A stretch of 33,412 nt of DNA from JBBQXK01 sp038251625 (GCA_038251625.1 JBBSBE010000032.1:1-33412), one strand, 5' to 3'; positions 1 through 8,510 are shown, counted from the stretch's first letter. Translations and numbers: made by a program. Notes: generated by a model from the letters alone, not told the origin.

Positions 1-324
1 CTGGCCACCCTGCCAGTCGATATCGAAAACCGTATCGCGCCCGTCCTTCATCGCAGCCTCGACCGGTGCGCGCGGGCTGCCGTAGCGGTTGCCGAACACC
101 TCGGCGTGTTCCAGCATCTGCCCGGTCTCCACCAGGCCCTCAAACGCCTTGCTGCTGACGAAATGGTACTCGCGCCCATCCACCTCGCCCGGACGCGGCG
201 CGCGCGTCGTGGCCGAAACGGAAAAGCGCATCGTCGGGTCCCACGCCATCAGCCGGCGGGCCAGTGTGGATTTTCCCGCGCCCGATGGAGATGACAAGAT
301 CAGAAGTAGTCCGCGCCGCGCCAT
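1..324 (-). CDS. gmk: Guanylate kinase, 3' end missing at window edge
   Basis: This gene encodes guanylate kinase, which phosphorylates GMP to GDP with ATP in the cytoplasm. The first 108 residues are present and run off the left edge, so roughly half of a normal protein of about 210 residues is visible. The P-loop SSPSGAGKST lies at residues 11-20, after a short hydrophobic strand (GLLLIL). The GMP-binding region follows, with the family landmarks SVSATTRAPRPGE, then GREYHFV. The ATG at 322-324 is three bases downstream of the yicC stop, so the two genes are almost certainly co-transcribed, an arrangement common in proteobacteria. Nothing looks broken in the visible part. The assignment is secure from the motifs. 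Confidence 0.95.
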   Translation of the reverse strand, partial: MARRGLLLILSSPSGAGKSTLARRLMAWDPTMRFSVSATTRAPRPGEVDGREYHFVSSKAFEGLVETGQMLEHAEVFGNRYGSPRAPVEAAMKDGRDTVFDIDWQGGQ

Positions 325-327
325 CGC

Positions 328-1224
328 CTATTCCACATTCGCCACTTGCTCGCGCATCTGGTCGATGACCGTCTTGAGGTCAAGCCCGATGCGCGTCAGC
401 CCCATCGACTGAGCCTTGGAACACAGCGTGTTGGCCTCGCGCATGAATTCCTGTGTCAGAAAGTCGAACTTGCGCCCGACGGGTGCGCTTTCGGCCAGCA
501 GGGCGCGGGCGGCGGCGATGTGTGCGGTCAGACGATCGATTTCCTCGGACACGTCCGATTTCACCGCGATCAGCGCCAACTCCTGCGCCACCCGCCCCTC
601 ATCTGCGCCCGCCGCATCGGCCATTACACGGGCGAGGTTTTGACGCAAGGTAGCCGCGGTCGTATCACGCCGCGCTTCGGCCTCGCAACGCGCCCCGGAT
701 ACAAGTACCGCGATTTCTTCCAGTTGCCGTGCCAGTACGGCGGCCAACGCCGCCCCTTCTGCTGCGCGGTTGGCGGCAAAATCGGCCAGAAGTGGCGCCA
801 GATCATCAAGCAACGCCGTGCGCAGGGCGCCCGTGTCCGTCGCCGCCTCGGTCGCAACCTCCAGCACGCCCCGCACCGCCAACACTTCGGCCTGCGTCGC
901 CTGTGCCAGCGTCACACCCTGCGCCATCGCCGCAGCCTCGACCTCGGACAGCGCCGCCAGGACCGAACCGAGCACCCCACGGTTCACGGTCAGAACACCC
1001 TCGGATCCCGCCTCGCGCGCAATCTTCAACGACAGGCTGACATTGCCGCGCGTCATCGCGCGCCCCGCTTCAGCCCGTACCGCGGCTTCCAGTCCTTCGA
1101 TTCCGTCCGGCAAACGCAGCCGCAGGTCCAGACCCTTGCCATTGACCGACCGGATATCCCACACCCAATCCTGCCCCAGCGCCGTCCCACGCCGGGTGGC
1201 GTATCCGGTCATTGAAACGGTCAT
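328..1224 (-). CDS. yicC: YicC/YloC family endoribonuclease
   Basis: A 298-residue protein of the YicC/YloC family, a usual length. The N-terminal YicC domain opens with the hallmark MTVSMTGYA and continues with the conserved W-DIRSVNGKGLDLRLRLP stretch. The C-terminal DUF1732 domain ends with KFDFLTQEFMREANTLCSKA followed by LKTVIDQMREQVANVE. Members have been reported as endoribonucleases acting on small RNAs, and older work links the family to stationary-phase survival. Its exact role here is not shown by the sequence. It lies three bases upstream of gmk on the same strand, consistent with one transcript. The ATG at 1224 is the natural start because the conserved N-terminus begins there. 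Confidence 0.93.
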   Translation of the reverse strand: MTVSMTGYATRRGTALGQDWVWDIRSVNGKGLDLRLRLPDGIEGLEAAVRAEAGRAMTRGNVSLSLKIAREAGSEGVLTVNRGVLGSVLAALSEVEAAAMAQGVTLAQATQAEVLAVRGVLEVATEAATDTGALRTALLDDLAPLLADFAANRAAEGAALAAVLARQLEEIAVLVSGARCEAEARRDTTAATLRQNLARVMADAAGADEGRVAQELALIAVKSDVSEEIDRLTAHIAAARALLAESAPVGRKFDFLTQEFMREANTLCSKAQSMGLTRIGLDLKTVIDQMREQVANVE

Positions 1225-1411
1225 GCGGGGGCTCCTTCGCGCGGGGTATTTACCATTTGCCCAGATTTTTCGCCGAATTGCTTGGGCACAGTGTATCTTA
1301 ACTGGGCGGTAACCACTGTAACCGCAACGTTAACGCAAAAGGGCAGGATGCCGGGCCGGAAATGCCTAGCAGACCCGCCCCGCAAGGGCAACGCAGGCAG
1401 GTGGAGGGATC

Positions 1412-2062
1412 ATGGCACCATCCTTTTTTGGCGGCGGACGCGGCGGTGACATGGATGAGCCCGAGTCTGTCCGCTTCCCGAGCCTCGCCATCCTGAGGGC
1501 CTACTGGGCGGGCCTGTGCGGCCCGAACGGCGAGCCGCCATTCCGCCGCGATATCGATCCGCGCGGTCTTGCCCCCGCTCTCGAACAGTCATTCATGGTC
1601 GAACGTGTGGCACCAGGCGTGGCACGGTTCCGTATTGCGGGCATGCATCTTGCCGATCTGATGGGGATGGACGTGCGCGGCATGCCGATGCTGACGCTGG
1701 TGGAACCGACCGCCCGCGCCGCTCTTTCTGCCCGGGTCGAGGCGGTTTTTGCCCGGCCCGCCATTCTGCACATGGCACTTGAGGCTGAACGTGGCTTTGG
1801 CCGCCCAGCCCTGGAAGCGCGGCTTTTGATGCTGCCCCTGCGCGCGCAGGACGGCGGCGTGCGGCTGGCCCTTGGCTGCCTTTGTGCGGCGGGCGAGATC
1901 GGCCGCAGCCCCCGCCGCTTTGCCATCGCGCGCGATCGGATCGAGGCGCTGGCAGATGACCCATTGCACGAAGTTGCGGAAGAGGCCGCACCTTTCGTTC
2001 CTGCCCCCCGGCCCGTGGGAAAGCCTTACCTGCGGGTGCTGAAGGGTGGTCTGGCGCGCTAG
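1412..2062 (+). CDS. PAS domain protein of the PAS_5 type
   Basis: A 216-residue protein resembling the alphaproteobacterial PAS_5 (PF07310) family, small proteins consisting mostly of one PAS-like sensory fold. The visible pattern is a leading LRAYWAGLCG helix, a strand containing VERVAPGVARFRIAG, then HLADLMGMDVRGMPM and LTLVEP, which match the family layout as I know it. There is no kinase, cyclase or DNA-binding domain and no membrane segment, so the output is unknown. The first ATG is preceded by GGAGGG with a four-base spacer, which supports this start. It converges on the TetR-like gene, and the two stop codons share the bases CTAG. It reads away from the divergent yicC. Confidence 0.75.
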   Translation: MAPSFFGGGRGGDMDEPESVRFPSLAILRAYWAGLCGPNGEPPFRRDIDPRGLAPALEQSFMVERVAPGVARFRIAGMHLADLMGMDVRGMPMLTLVEPTARAALSARVEAVFARPAILHMALEAERGFGRPALEARLLMLPLRAQDGGVRLALGCLCAAGEIGRSPRRFAIARDRIEALADDPLHEVAEEAAPFVPAPRPVGKPYLRVLKGGLAR

Positions 2063-2718
2063 GCTATCGGCCCATCGGAACCGAAATGCCCCGGGAAGAA
2101 GGCCGCAGCGCATGACCATACCGTGGCCAGCGCCTCGTCCCGGCTGTAGGGCGCCTGCATCGTCATCAGATCCAGCCACACCCCTTCGGTGGTGACGCGC
2201 AGCACCCGCGCAACGCGGGCAGGCACACCGGGATAGCCGTGCGCTGCCATCAGCGCCGTGCAAAGATCCTCCAGCGTGTGATTGTAAAGCGCATCATTCG
2301 ATCCGCAGTGTTCCTGATACATCGGGCGGCTTTGCGCTTCACCCCAGAACGCACACCACGCCGACAGCCGCGACGGTGTGCAGATCGCCGGATTGAAATC
2401 AGCCCGCAACATCGCAGCAATCTGCACTTCCGGCGCCGTATACGCTCCTGCCAGCGCGGCCTGCCAGTTCAGCCGGTATTCCTCGGACAGGTAGGTCAGG
2501 GTTTCCGACAGCAGCTTTTCCTTGGACTGGAAATGAAAATTGACCAGCCCATGCGACAGCCCCGCCGCCTTGGCCACCTCGCCCATCGTGGTGCGGGCAT
2601 AGCCATTGCGCGCCAGCGTATCGAGTGTGGCCTCGATCAGTTGCACCTTTCGCGTGTCGCGGCTTTGCTTGCGCCGCGTCTCGCCCTTTTCCTCGATGTC
2701 GGTCGCCGGCTCGTCCAT
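2059..2718 (-). CDS. BetI-like TetR family transcriptional repressor
   Basis: A 219-residue TetR-family regulator. The N-terminal DNA-binding domain spans about residues 24-70, with the helix-turn-helix around TTMGEVAKAAGLSHGLVNFH and the family signature FHFQSKEKLL directly after it. The C-terminal half has the layout of the BetI-type ligand domain (WCAFWGEAQSRP, then YTRDEALA-like helices). BetI represses choline/betaine genes, but this ligand may differ. I chose the ATG at 2716-2718 (MDEPATD) because GGAGGGG lies four bases upstream. The reading frame is open further, to a TTG at 2763. It is divergent from the 13-gene catabolic block, with an inverted repeat between them, so it probably represses that block and itself. 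Confidence 0.85.
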   Translation of the reverse strand: MDEPATDIEEKGETRRKQSRDTRKVQLIEATLDTLARNGYARTTMGEVAKAAGLSHGLVNFHFQSKEKLLSETLTYLSEEYRLNWQAALAGAYTAPEVQIAAMLRADFNPAICTPSRLSAWCAFWGEAQSRPMYQEHCGSNDALYNHTLEDLCTALMAAHGYPGVPARVARVLRVTTEGVWLDLMTMQAPYSRDEALATVWSCAAAFFPGHFGSDGPIA

Positions 2719-2762
2719 CGCCCCTCCGCTTTGCATCCTTGGGGTGTAGTGCAATCGGATCA

Positions 2763-2793
2763 AAAATACACGGTTTTCATTTTGATTGACAGT
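2763..2793 (-). promoter_or_regulatory. Candidate promoter for the TetR-like gene
   Basis: Read on the minus strand, TGTCAA is followed by a 17-base spacer and TATTTT (-10 at 2763-2768), a reasonable sigma70-type promoter. Its -35 element falls inside the inverted repeat at 2783-2800, which would allow autorepression. This rests on pattern matching only. Confidence 0.4.
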
Positions 2794-2800
2794 TCAATCA
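2783..2800. promoter_or_regulatory. Inverted-repeat operator, probable TetR/BetI-type site
   Basis: TGATTGA-CAGT-TCAATCA is a perfect 7-bp inverted repeat with a four-base centre. It lies in the gap between the divergent TetR-like gene and the catabolic block. It resembles the TTGATTGGACGTTCAAT-type sites I recall for BetI. It overlaps the TTGACA element of the rightward promoter and the -35 of the leftward one, as expected for a repressor site. Confidence 0.7.
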
Positions 2801-2815
2801 GAATCCAGCCAGACT
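2786..2815 (+). promoter_or_regulatory. Candidate promoter of the 13-gene catabolic block
   Basis: A perfect TTGACA at 2786-2791 is followed 18 bases later by CAGACT at 2810-2815, a weak -10. The -35 is embedded in the inverted repeat. The next gene starts at 2842 after AAAGGA. The -10 assignment is uncertain. Confidence 0.45.
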
Positions 2816-2841
2816 AGGGAAAGCCTTGAAAAGGACGTTCC

Positions 2842-4191
2842 ATGCTACCCCGGCCCCACCGCGACCTCACCAAATCCAACGCCCAGTTCAAGCGCGCGGT
2901 ACAGCGCCTGCCCCTCGGCGTGGCGTCAAGCTTCCGGTATTGGGGCGATGACCGCACCATCTACGTCGATCACGGCAAGGGCGGCCGGATGTGGGATATC
3001 GACGGCAATCCTTACGTCGATTATCGCCTTGGGTACGGCCCCGCGATCCTTGGCTATGCCGATGACCGGGTCGATGAAGCCGCCCGCCGGGGCATGAACG
3101 TGGGCGGCGTCTTTGCGCTGTCCACAGAGCGCGAGTTGGCCGTGGCAGACCGCATCGCCAAGATGGTGCCGGCGGCCGAGCTTGTACGGTTTTCCAATTC
3201 GGGGACCGAGGCTGTGATGGCGGCCCTGCGCCTCGCCCGAGCCCATACGGGCCGCGACAGCTATCTTCTTGTGGAAGGCGGCTATCACGGACTTTTCGAC
3301 GCCGCGATGTGGATGGCGAACGTGGACGACTGGGAACATGGGTCCAACACCGATCCGCAGGTGGTGGCCTATTCCAAGGGCATCCCGATGACGCTGAAGG
3401 AACTGGCACATCTCGTGCCGATGAATGACCTGCAGCGGCTGGAAGACATGTTCAAGCGTCACGGCGATACCCTCGCCGCCATGCTGATCGAGCCGATACA
3501 GGGCAATTGCTGCGGCATCACCGCGCGCGCGGAATATGTGAAGCTCGCCCGGCAACTGTGCGATAAATACGGCGTTCTTCTGATCATTGACGAGGTCAAG
3601 ACCGGCTTTCGCGTGGGTCGCGGCGGGGTGCAGGCACTTTATGACGTCGATCCTGACATCTGCACGTTCGCCAAGGCCATGGCCAACGGTTATCCCATCG
3701 CGGTGGTCGCAGGGCGCGAAAAGGTGATGCGGACCTTTCGCTTTGGAGGGGCGGCGCATGGCGGCACCTACACCGCGCATTCCGTCAGCCTTGCCGCCGC
3801 CGAAGAATGTCTGCGAATCCTTGATGAGACGCCGGCCCTCGACACGCTGGCCGACTATGGCCGCCGCTTGCAAACCGGCATCAGCGTTATCCTCGACGCC
3901 CGCAAGATCGTGCATTCCTACGCCGGGCACCCTTCCATGTTCGGCTTGTTCTTCGCCGAATACCCGCCCGAGGATTACCGCGCCTGGAAGACCAGCGATT
4001 ACAGCTTCTACGATCAGATGGCCTATTACCTGCATGATCTTGGGGTGATCTGCGAGCCCGACAGCCGCGAGCCCTGGTTCATGTGCGAGGCGCACGGGAC
4101 AGACGACACCTGCCTGACCGACACCCTGAAGGCGGTAGAGCGGGCCGTGGACCTGACGCTGGAGCATGTGGAACACGCGGCCGCAGAATGA
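2842..4191 (+). CDS. Class III aminotransferase (PLP-dependent), first gene of catabolic block
   Basis: A 449-residue fold-type I, class III aminotransferase, the family that includes omega-amino acid, 4-aminobutyrate and glutamate-1-semialdehyde enzymes. Visible PLP features are SNSGTEA (residues 118-124, cofactor phosphate), the aspartate of LLIIDEVKTGFR (D250, pairs with the pyridine nitrogen) and the Schiff-base lysine in FAKAMANGYP (K278). The N-terminus has the usual WDIDGNPYVDY element. The substrate cannot be read from the sequence. As first gene behind the operator it may remove an amino group from the imported compound or a breakdown product. AAAGGA precedes the ATG by about seven bases. 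The stop overlaps the next start (ATGA), indicating translational coupling. Confidence 0.88.
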   Translation: MLPRPHRDLTKSNAQFKRAVQRLPLGVASSFRYWGDDRTIYVDHGKGGRMWDIDGNPYVDYRLGYGPAILGYADDRVDEAARRGMNVGGVFALSTERELAVADRIAKMVPAAELVRFSNSGTEAVMAALRLARAHTGRDSYLLVEGGYHGLFDAAMWMANVDDWEHGSNTDPQVVAYSKGIPMTLKELAHLVPMNDLQRLEDMFKRHGDTLAAMLIEPIQGNCCGITARAEYVKLARQLCDKYGVLLIIDEVKTGFRVGRGGVQALYDVDPDICTFAKAMANGYPIAVVAGREKVMRTFRFGGAAHGGTYTAHSVSLAAAEECLRILDETPALDTLADYGRRLQTGISVILDARKIVHSYAGHPSMFGLFFAEYPPEDYRAWKTSDYSFYDQMAYYLHDLGVICEPDSREPWFMCEAHGTDDTCLTDTLKAVERAVDLTLEHVEHAAAE

Positions 4192-5804
4192 CCTATGACG
4201 CCGTCATCCTTGGGGCGGGCCACAACGGGCTGGTCGCCGCCTGCTACCTGGCCCGAGCCGGGATGCGCGTCTGCGTGGTGGAAAAGAACGATTGGGTCGG
4301 TGGTGCGGCCGTCAGCCGCGAACTTTTCCCCGGCTTCACCTATTCCAACTGTTCCTACGTCAACTCGCTTTTCCGGCCCGAAATCATGCGCGATCTGGAA
4401 CTGCCCAAATTCGGCCTGCAGATCCTGCCCTATGAGGGCGGTGCGGTTTTCACCGAAAGCGGCGACAGCCTTGGCATGTTCCGCGACCACGATGCCAACC
4501 GGCGCGAGATGGCGCGCTTTTCGCCACGTGACGCCGAGGCCTACGACCGCTATTCCCGCGATATCGCCCGCCACTGCCGGTTCATCCGGCCCCTTCTGAT
4601 GCGGACGCCGCCCGATCCGGCCAGCTTTCGCCCCCGCGACATCGGCGAACTCGCCTGGCTGGGAAAGCAGCTTTTCGGCCTCAGCGAAGCACAGATGTGC
4701 GACATGATCCGGTTCTGGTCGATGTCGATCGCCGATTACCTCGACCAGTATTTCGAGAACCCCGTGATCAAGGCCTATCAAGCCGTGGGCGCCATCATCG
4801 GCACGGCCCTTGGCCCCATGTCGCCGGGCACGGCCTATGTGCTGCTGCACCACGCCATGGGGGATGTGGATGGCAACCTCGGCGCCTGGGGCTATGCGCG
4901 CGGCGGGATGGGGGCGATCACCAAGGCGCTGGCGGGGTCGCTGGCGGCGGCGGGGGGCGAGGTACGCACCGGCGCGGGGGTCCAGAAAATCCTGGTGGCC
5001 AACGGACGCGCAGTTGGCGTGGCGCTGGCCAATGGAGATGAGGTGCGGGGTACCCGGATCGTTTCCAACATGGACGTCAAGCGCACCTTCCTGCGCCATG
5101 TGGATGAGACGGAATTGCCGGGCGCCTTCGTCAGGCGCGTGCGCGATTTCAAGACGCGCGGATCATCGGGCAAACTGAACATCGCGCTCGATCGCGCGCC
5201 ACGCTTCACTGCCCTTCCAGAAGGGGCGCCAAACCTGAAGGGTGACCTGCACTTCACGGATTCCATTGAAAAAATGGAACATGCCTATGACGATTGGAAA
5301 GCGGGCCATTTCAGCCGGGATCCGTTTCAGGACGTGATGATCCCCACCCTTATCGATCCCACGATGACACCGCCGGGCAAGCACTTCATGTCCTGCTTCG
5401 TGCAATACGCGCCGCCAAGGATCGAAGGCAGCGATTGGACAGATGCGGACCGCGATGCCTTTGGCCAAACCTGCCTCGACCAGATCGAGCGGTACGCACC
5501 GGGCTTCAAGAACAGCGTCCTGCACGTCGAAGTTCGTACGCCACGCGAACTTGAGGCCGAGGTAGGCCTGACGGAGGGCAACATCTTTCAGGGAGAGCTG
5601 ACCTTCGATCAGCTTCTCTTCAACCGCCCCGTCCCCGGTTATGCGCAATACCGGACGCCGATCCGCGATCTTTGGCTCTGCGGTTCCTCCACCCATCCCG
5701 GCGGCGGTGTGATGGGCGCGCCCGGGCGCAATGCCGCCGCCGAAATCCTGCGCGAGGCGAAAGCACCGCGCAATCATATGAGCGATGCCTATGCCGTCCT
5801 TTGA
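4188..5804 (+). CDS. NAD(P)/FAD-dependent oxidoreductase, CrtI/phytoene-desaturase-like (copy 1)
   Basis: A 538-residue flavoprotein of the phytoene dehydrogenase-related/amine oxidase superfamily. The FAD dinucleotide-binding motif GAGHNG is at residues 9-14, followed by the acidic strand end VVEKND. The C-terminus carries the FAD-closing motif LCGSSTHPGGGVMGAPG. No carotenoid genes surround it, so a carotenoid role is unlikely. In this context it more plausibly oxidises an amine, betaine or thioether-type intermediate. I placed the start at the ATG overlapping the aminotransferase stop because the Rossmann strand begins immediately after it (MTYDAVILGAG). The frame is open upstream but encodes nothing conserved. 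A second member follows with a 20-base overlap. Confidence 0.85.
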   Translation: MTYDAVILGAGHNGLVAACYLARAGMRVCVVEKNDWVGGAAVSRELFPGFTYSNCSYVNSLFRPEIMRDLELPKFGLQILPYEGGAVFTESGDSLGMFRDHDANRREMARFSPRDAEAYDRYSRDIARHCRFIRPLLMRTPPDPASFRPRDIGELAWLGKQLFGLSEAQMCDMIRFWSMSIADYLDQYFENPVIKAYQAVGAIIGTALGPMSPGTAYVLLHHAMGDVDGNLGAWGYARGGMGAITKALAGSLAAAGGEVRTGAGVQKILVANGRAVGVALANGDEVRGTRIVSNMDVKRTFLRHVDETELPGAFVRRVRDFKTRGSSGKLNIALDRAPRFTALPEGAPNLKGDLHFTDSIEKMEHAYDDWKAGHFSRDPFQDVMIPTLIDPTMTPPGKHFMSCFVQYAPPRIEGSDWTDADRDAFGQTCLDQIERYAPGFKNSVLHVEVRTPRELEAEVGLTEGNIFQGELTFDQLLFNRPVPGYAQYRTPIRDLWLCGSSTHPGGGVMGAPGRNAAAEILREAKAPRNHMSDAYAVL

Positions 5805-7323
5805 CGCCCTTATCATCGGCGGCGGCACGAACGGCCTGGCCTGTGCTGCCCGACTGGCAAAGGGCGGTCTGGCGGTGATGGTGGTCGAAGCTGGGGAAAA
5901 GCCGGGCGGTGCAGCCCGGGGATGGGAGTTTGCGCCGGGGTACCGCACGCCGGGGCTGGCGCATCTGGTCTATACGCTCGATCAGCGCGTGGCATCGGGG
6001 ATGAACCTCTCGGCGCAGGATATTGATCTAAAATCTCTTTCCACGATTGCTCTGTCCGAATCGGGCCATCACCTCACCCTTGCGGGTGACTTCGGCGCAG
6101 AAACGACAGGGCTGGCAGACGCCGACCGCAAGGCATGGCCCGATCTGCGTGCCCGCCTTTTGCGCTACGCGGCCGCCCTCGCGCCTTTCCGCGCCATGGC
6201 GCCCCCGCGTCTGGCGGCATCGGGCAACGATTGGCCCCGTCTCGCCCGCCTTGGACTTGGCCTGCGCGGAATGGGCGCCGAGGATTTCCGCGAGCTTTTG
6301 CGGATGATGCTGACCAACGTCTGGGACGTGCTGGAAGACAATCTGACCGATGACCGCCTGAAGGGCCTGATCGCCTTTGATGCCACGCTTGGGGCATGGC
6401 TTGGCCCGCGGTCACCGAATTCGCTGATCCTGCTTCTCAATCGGCTCGCCGGGGCGAGTGGCGCGCTCACCTTCCCGGTGGGGGGGATGGGTGCCGTCAC
6501 CGATGCCATGACGCGGGCGATCGAGGCGCAGGGGGTGCACCTGCGCACCGGCGCCCGAGTCGCGCGGATGATCGTGCAAGGGGACCGCGCCGTGGGTGTG
6601 GCCCTTGCAAGCGGCGAGGAATTGCGGGCCGGGACGGTAGTGTCGGCCATCGGGCCCAAGGAAACCTTCCTTGACCTTGTCGGTCCCGCCCATCTCGACA
6701 CCGAGTTTATAACCGCGATGCGCCACCAGAAGGCCCGGGGCGGGGCTGCGAAGCTGCATCTTGCCCTGACCGCCGCACCGGATTTTCGCGGCGCCGACTT
6801 GCGCGCGCGGTTGGTGATCGCGCCCTCGGCCCATGCGGTGGAAACCGCTTTCAACCCAATCAAATACGGCGGCGTTCCCGCCCGCCCGGTGATGGAGGTG
6901 ATGCTGCCATCCGCCCATGGCGCGGGCTTTGCCCCCAAAGGCGCGCATGTGCTGTCGGCCATCGTCCAGTTTGCCCCCCACACACCCGCCGACAAGGACG
7001 CGGCCCGCGCGGCCATGCTGGAAGCGGCCCTGACGGTGCTTGAGGATCACGCGCCCGGCCTGCGTGCGCTGATCGCGCATGCAGAACTTCTGATGCCCTA
7101 TGACATCGAGGCCCGGTACGGGATGACGGGGGGCAACTGGCACCACGGCGAGCTTTCGGTCGAGCAGATGCTGTTCCTGCGCCCCCTGCCCTCGCTCGCG
7201 CGCTACGCGACACCACTTCCCGGCCTCTGGCTTGCCGGCGCTGGCAGCCACCCGGGTGGCGGCATCTCGGGTGCGGCTGGTTGGAACGCTGCCGAGCGCA
7301 TCCTTGCGGAGGCCAGGGCATGA
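5785..7323 (+). CDS. NAD(P)/FAD-dependent oxidoreductase, CrtI/phytoene-desaturase-like (copy 2)
   Basis: A 512-residue flavoprotein with the same architecture as the preceding gene. It has the FAD motif GGGTNG at residues 12-17, VVEAGEKPGGA at the end of the second strand, and the C-terminal LAGAGSHPGGGISGAAG. The two proteins are clearly related, for example in FPVGGMGAVTDA versus YARGGMGAITKA, but diverged enough that they probably carry out different steps or form a heteromer. The start overlaps the previous gene by 20 bases. A second in-frame ATG six bases downstream (5791) is an equally possible start. Its stop overlaps the start of the GcvT-like gene. Function beyond FAD-dependent oxidation is inferred from context. 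Confidence 0.85.
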   Translation: MPMPSFDALIIGGGTNGLACAARLAKGGLAVMVVEAGEKPGGAARGWEFAPGYRTPGLAHLVYTLDQRVASGMNLSAQDIDLKSLSTIALSESGHHLTLAGDFGAETTGLADADRKAWPDLRARLLRYAAALAPFRAMAPPRLAASGNDWPRLARLGLGLRGMGAEDFRELLRMMLTNVWDVLEDNLTDDRLKGLIAFDATLGAWLGPRSPNSLILLLNRLAGASGALTFPVGGMGAVTDAMTRAIEAQGVHLRTGARVARMIVQGDRAVGVALASGEELRAGTVVSAIGPKETFLDLVGPAHLDTEFITAMRHQKARGGAAKLHLALTAAPDFRGADLRARLVIAPSAHAVETAFNPIKYGGVPARPVMEVMLPSAHGAGFAPKGAHVLSAIVQFAPHTPADKDAARAAMLEAALTVLEDHAPGLRALIAHAELLMPYDIEARYGMTGGNWHHGELSVEQMLFLRPLPSLARYATPLPGLWLAGAGSHPGGGISGAAGWNAAERILAEARA

Positions 7324-8510
7324 CCGTCGATCCCCGCCTGCACTATGAGACGCCGCTGAAGCAAACGCCCTTTCACGCGCGCACATCCGCCGCAAACAAG
7401 ATGAACCATTGGGGCGCCTGGGCCGGATACACCACAGCAATCGTCTATGAAGATGATGCGATGGAGTTTTCCGCCATCCGCAACGCGGCGACCCTCTATG
7501 ACCTTTGCCCTATGGTGAAGTATCGCCTCACGGGGCCTGATGCGCAGGCCTACCTCAACCGCCTGACGCTGCGCGATGTCGGAAAGTTGCCCGTCGGCGC
7601 CGTTCACTACACCGCATGGTGCGACGATGCCGGGAAACTGCTGGACGACGGCACGCTCTTTCACTTTGGCGCGCAGGATTACCGCCTGTGCTGTCAGGAG
7701 CGGCATTTGCCCTGGATGCTGGATGCGGCCTTCATGCTGGATGTGAAGATCGTCGATGAAACCGAAGATATCGCAGCCATTTCACTGCAAGGCCCCTGTG
7801 CGGCGTCTGTGCTGGTCTCCGCCGGGTTCGATGTATCCGGCCTGAGGCCCTTTCGCATCGCAACCTTCCCCTTCGCCAAGCGCGCCGTCACGGTATCACG
7901 GACCGGCTTCACCGGCGATCTGGGCTATGAGCTTTGGATCGCGCCCGACCTCGCACTGCAGCTTTGGGATCACTTGATGCAGGCAGGTGCGCCGTGGGGT
8001 CTGCGCCCCGTCGGCTCTCAGGCGCTGAACCTTGCGCGCATCGAGGCGGGATTCATCACCACCACCTATGATTTTATCCCCGCCCATCAGGCCTTGCGCG
8101 AAGACCGCGTACGCTCGCCGCTGGAGATGGGCCTTGGCTGGATGATCGACTGGGACAAGGGCCATTTCAACGGTCGCCGCGCGCTTCTGGCCGAACGGGA
8201 TGCCAAGACCTCTCGCTGGGCCTTTGTGGGCCTCGACATTCCGGGCAATGTCGAGGCAGGCGGATCGCTGATTTACGCGGGCAAGACCAAGGAAGCCGGC
8301 TTCATCACCGCCGCCGCGTGGTCGCCAACGACCAAGCGCAACCTTGCGATGGCGCATGTGGAGCGGAAGTATCTGGGTCGTGATCTTTGGGTGGAAATCT
8401 ATGCGCTGCGCGAGTTGCAATACGCCAAGCTGATGCTGCCCGTCACCATCGTGGATCGCCCGTTCCTGCGACTCCCCCGCCGCACGGCCACGCCACCGGG
8501 AAGCGTATGA
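7320..8510 (+). CDS. GcvT-family tetrahydrofolate-dependent aminomethyltransferase-like protein
   Basis: A 396-residue stand-alone GcvT-like protein. The family includes the glycine cleavage T-protein, DMSP demethylase DmdA, and the folate domains of sarcosine and dimethylglycine dehydrogenases. It typically moves a methyl or methylene group to tetrahydrofolate. Visible family elements are the MEFSAIRNAATLYDL region, VKYRLTGPDAQAYLNRL, and RTGFTGDLGYELWI, a T-protein hallmark. There is no gcvH or gcvP and no fused oxidase domain, so it is unlikely to be glycine cleavage. Beside Rieske oxygenases and flavoproteins it probably accepts a C1 unit from demethylation. The ATG overlaps the previous stop (ATGA), and upstream in-frame codons are not conserved. 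DmdA identity cannot be decided without alignment. Confidence 0.85.
   Translation: MTVDPRLHYETPLKQTPFHARTSAANKMNHWGAWAGYTTAIVYEDDAMEFSAIRNAATLYDLCPMVKYRLTGPDAQAYLNRLTLRDVGKLPVGAVHYTAWCDDAGKLLDDGTLFHFGAQDYRLCCQERHLPWMLDAAFMLDVKIVDETEDIAAISLQGPCAASVLVSAGFDVSGLRPFRIATFPFAKRAVTVSRTGFTGDLGYELWIAPDLALQLWDHLMQAGAPWGLRPVGSQALNLARIEAGFITTTYDFIPAHQALREDRVRSPLEMGLGWMIDWDKGHFNGRRALLAERDAKTSRWAFVGLDIPGNVEAGGSLIYAGKTKEAGFITAAAWSPTTKRNLAMAHVERKYLGRDLWVEIYALRELQYAKLMLPVTIVDRPFLRLPRRTATPPGSV

Noticed and set aside
346..1215. 289-codon plus-strand frame opposite yicC
   Set aside because: YicC is unmistakable on the minus strand, and the opposite frame has no family features.
2926..4176. 416-codon minus-strand frame opposite the aminotransferase
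   Set aside because: The plus-strand frame has all class III aminotransferase motifs. The minus frame is a high-GC shadow.
4188..7323. Carotenoid biosynthesis genes (phytoene desaturase pair)
   Set aside because: There is only superfamily resemblance. No crtB, crtE or crtY-type genes are present, and the operon context is amine/C1 metabolism.
7320..8510. Glycine cleavage system T-protein
   Set aside because: gcvH and gcvP are absent, and the gene is embedded between flavoproteins and Rieske oxygenases.
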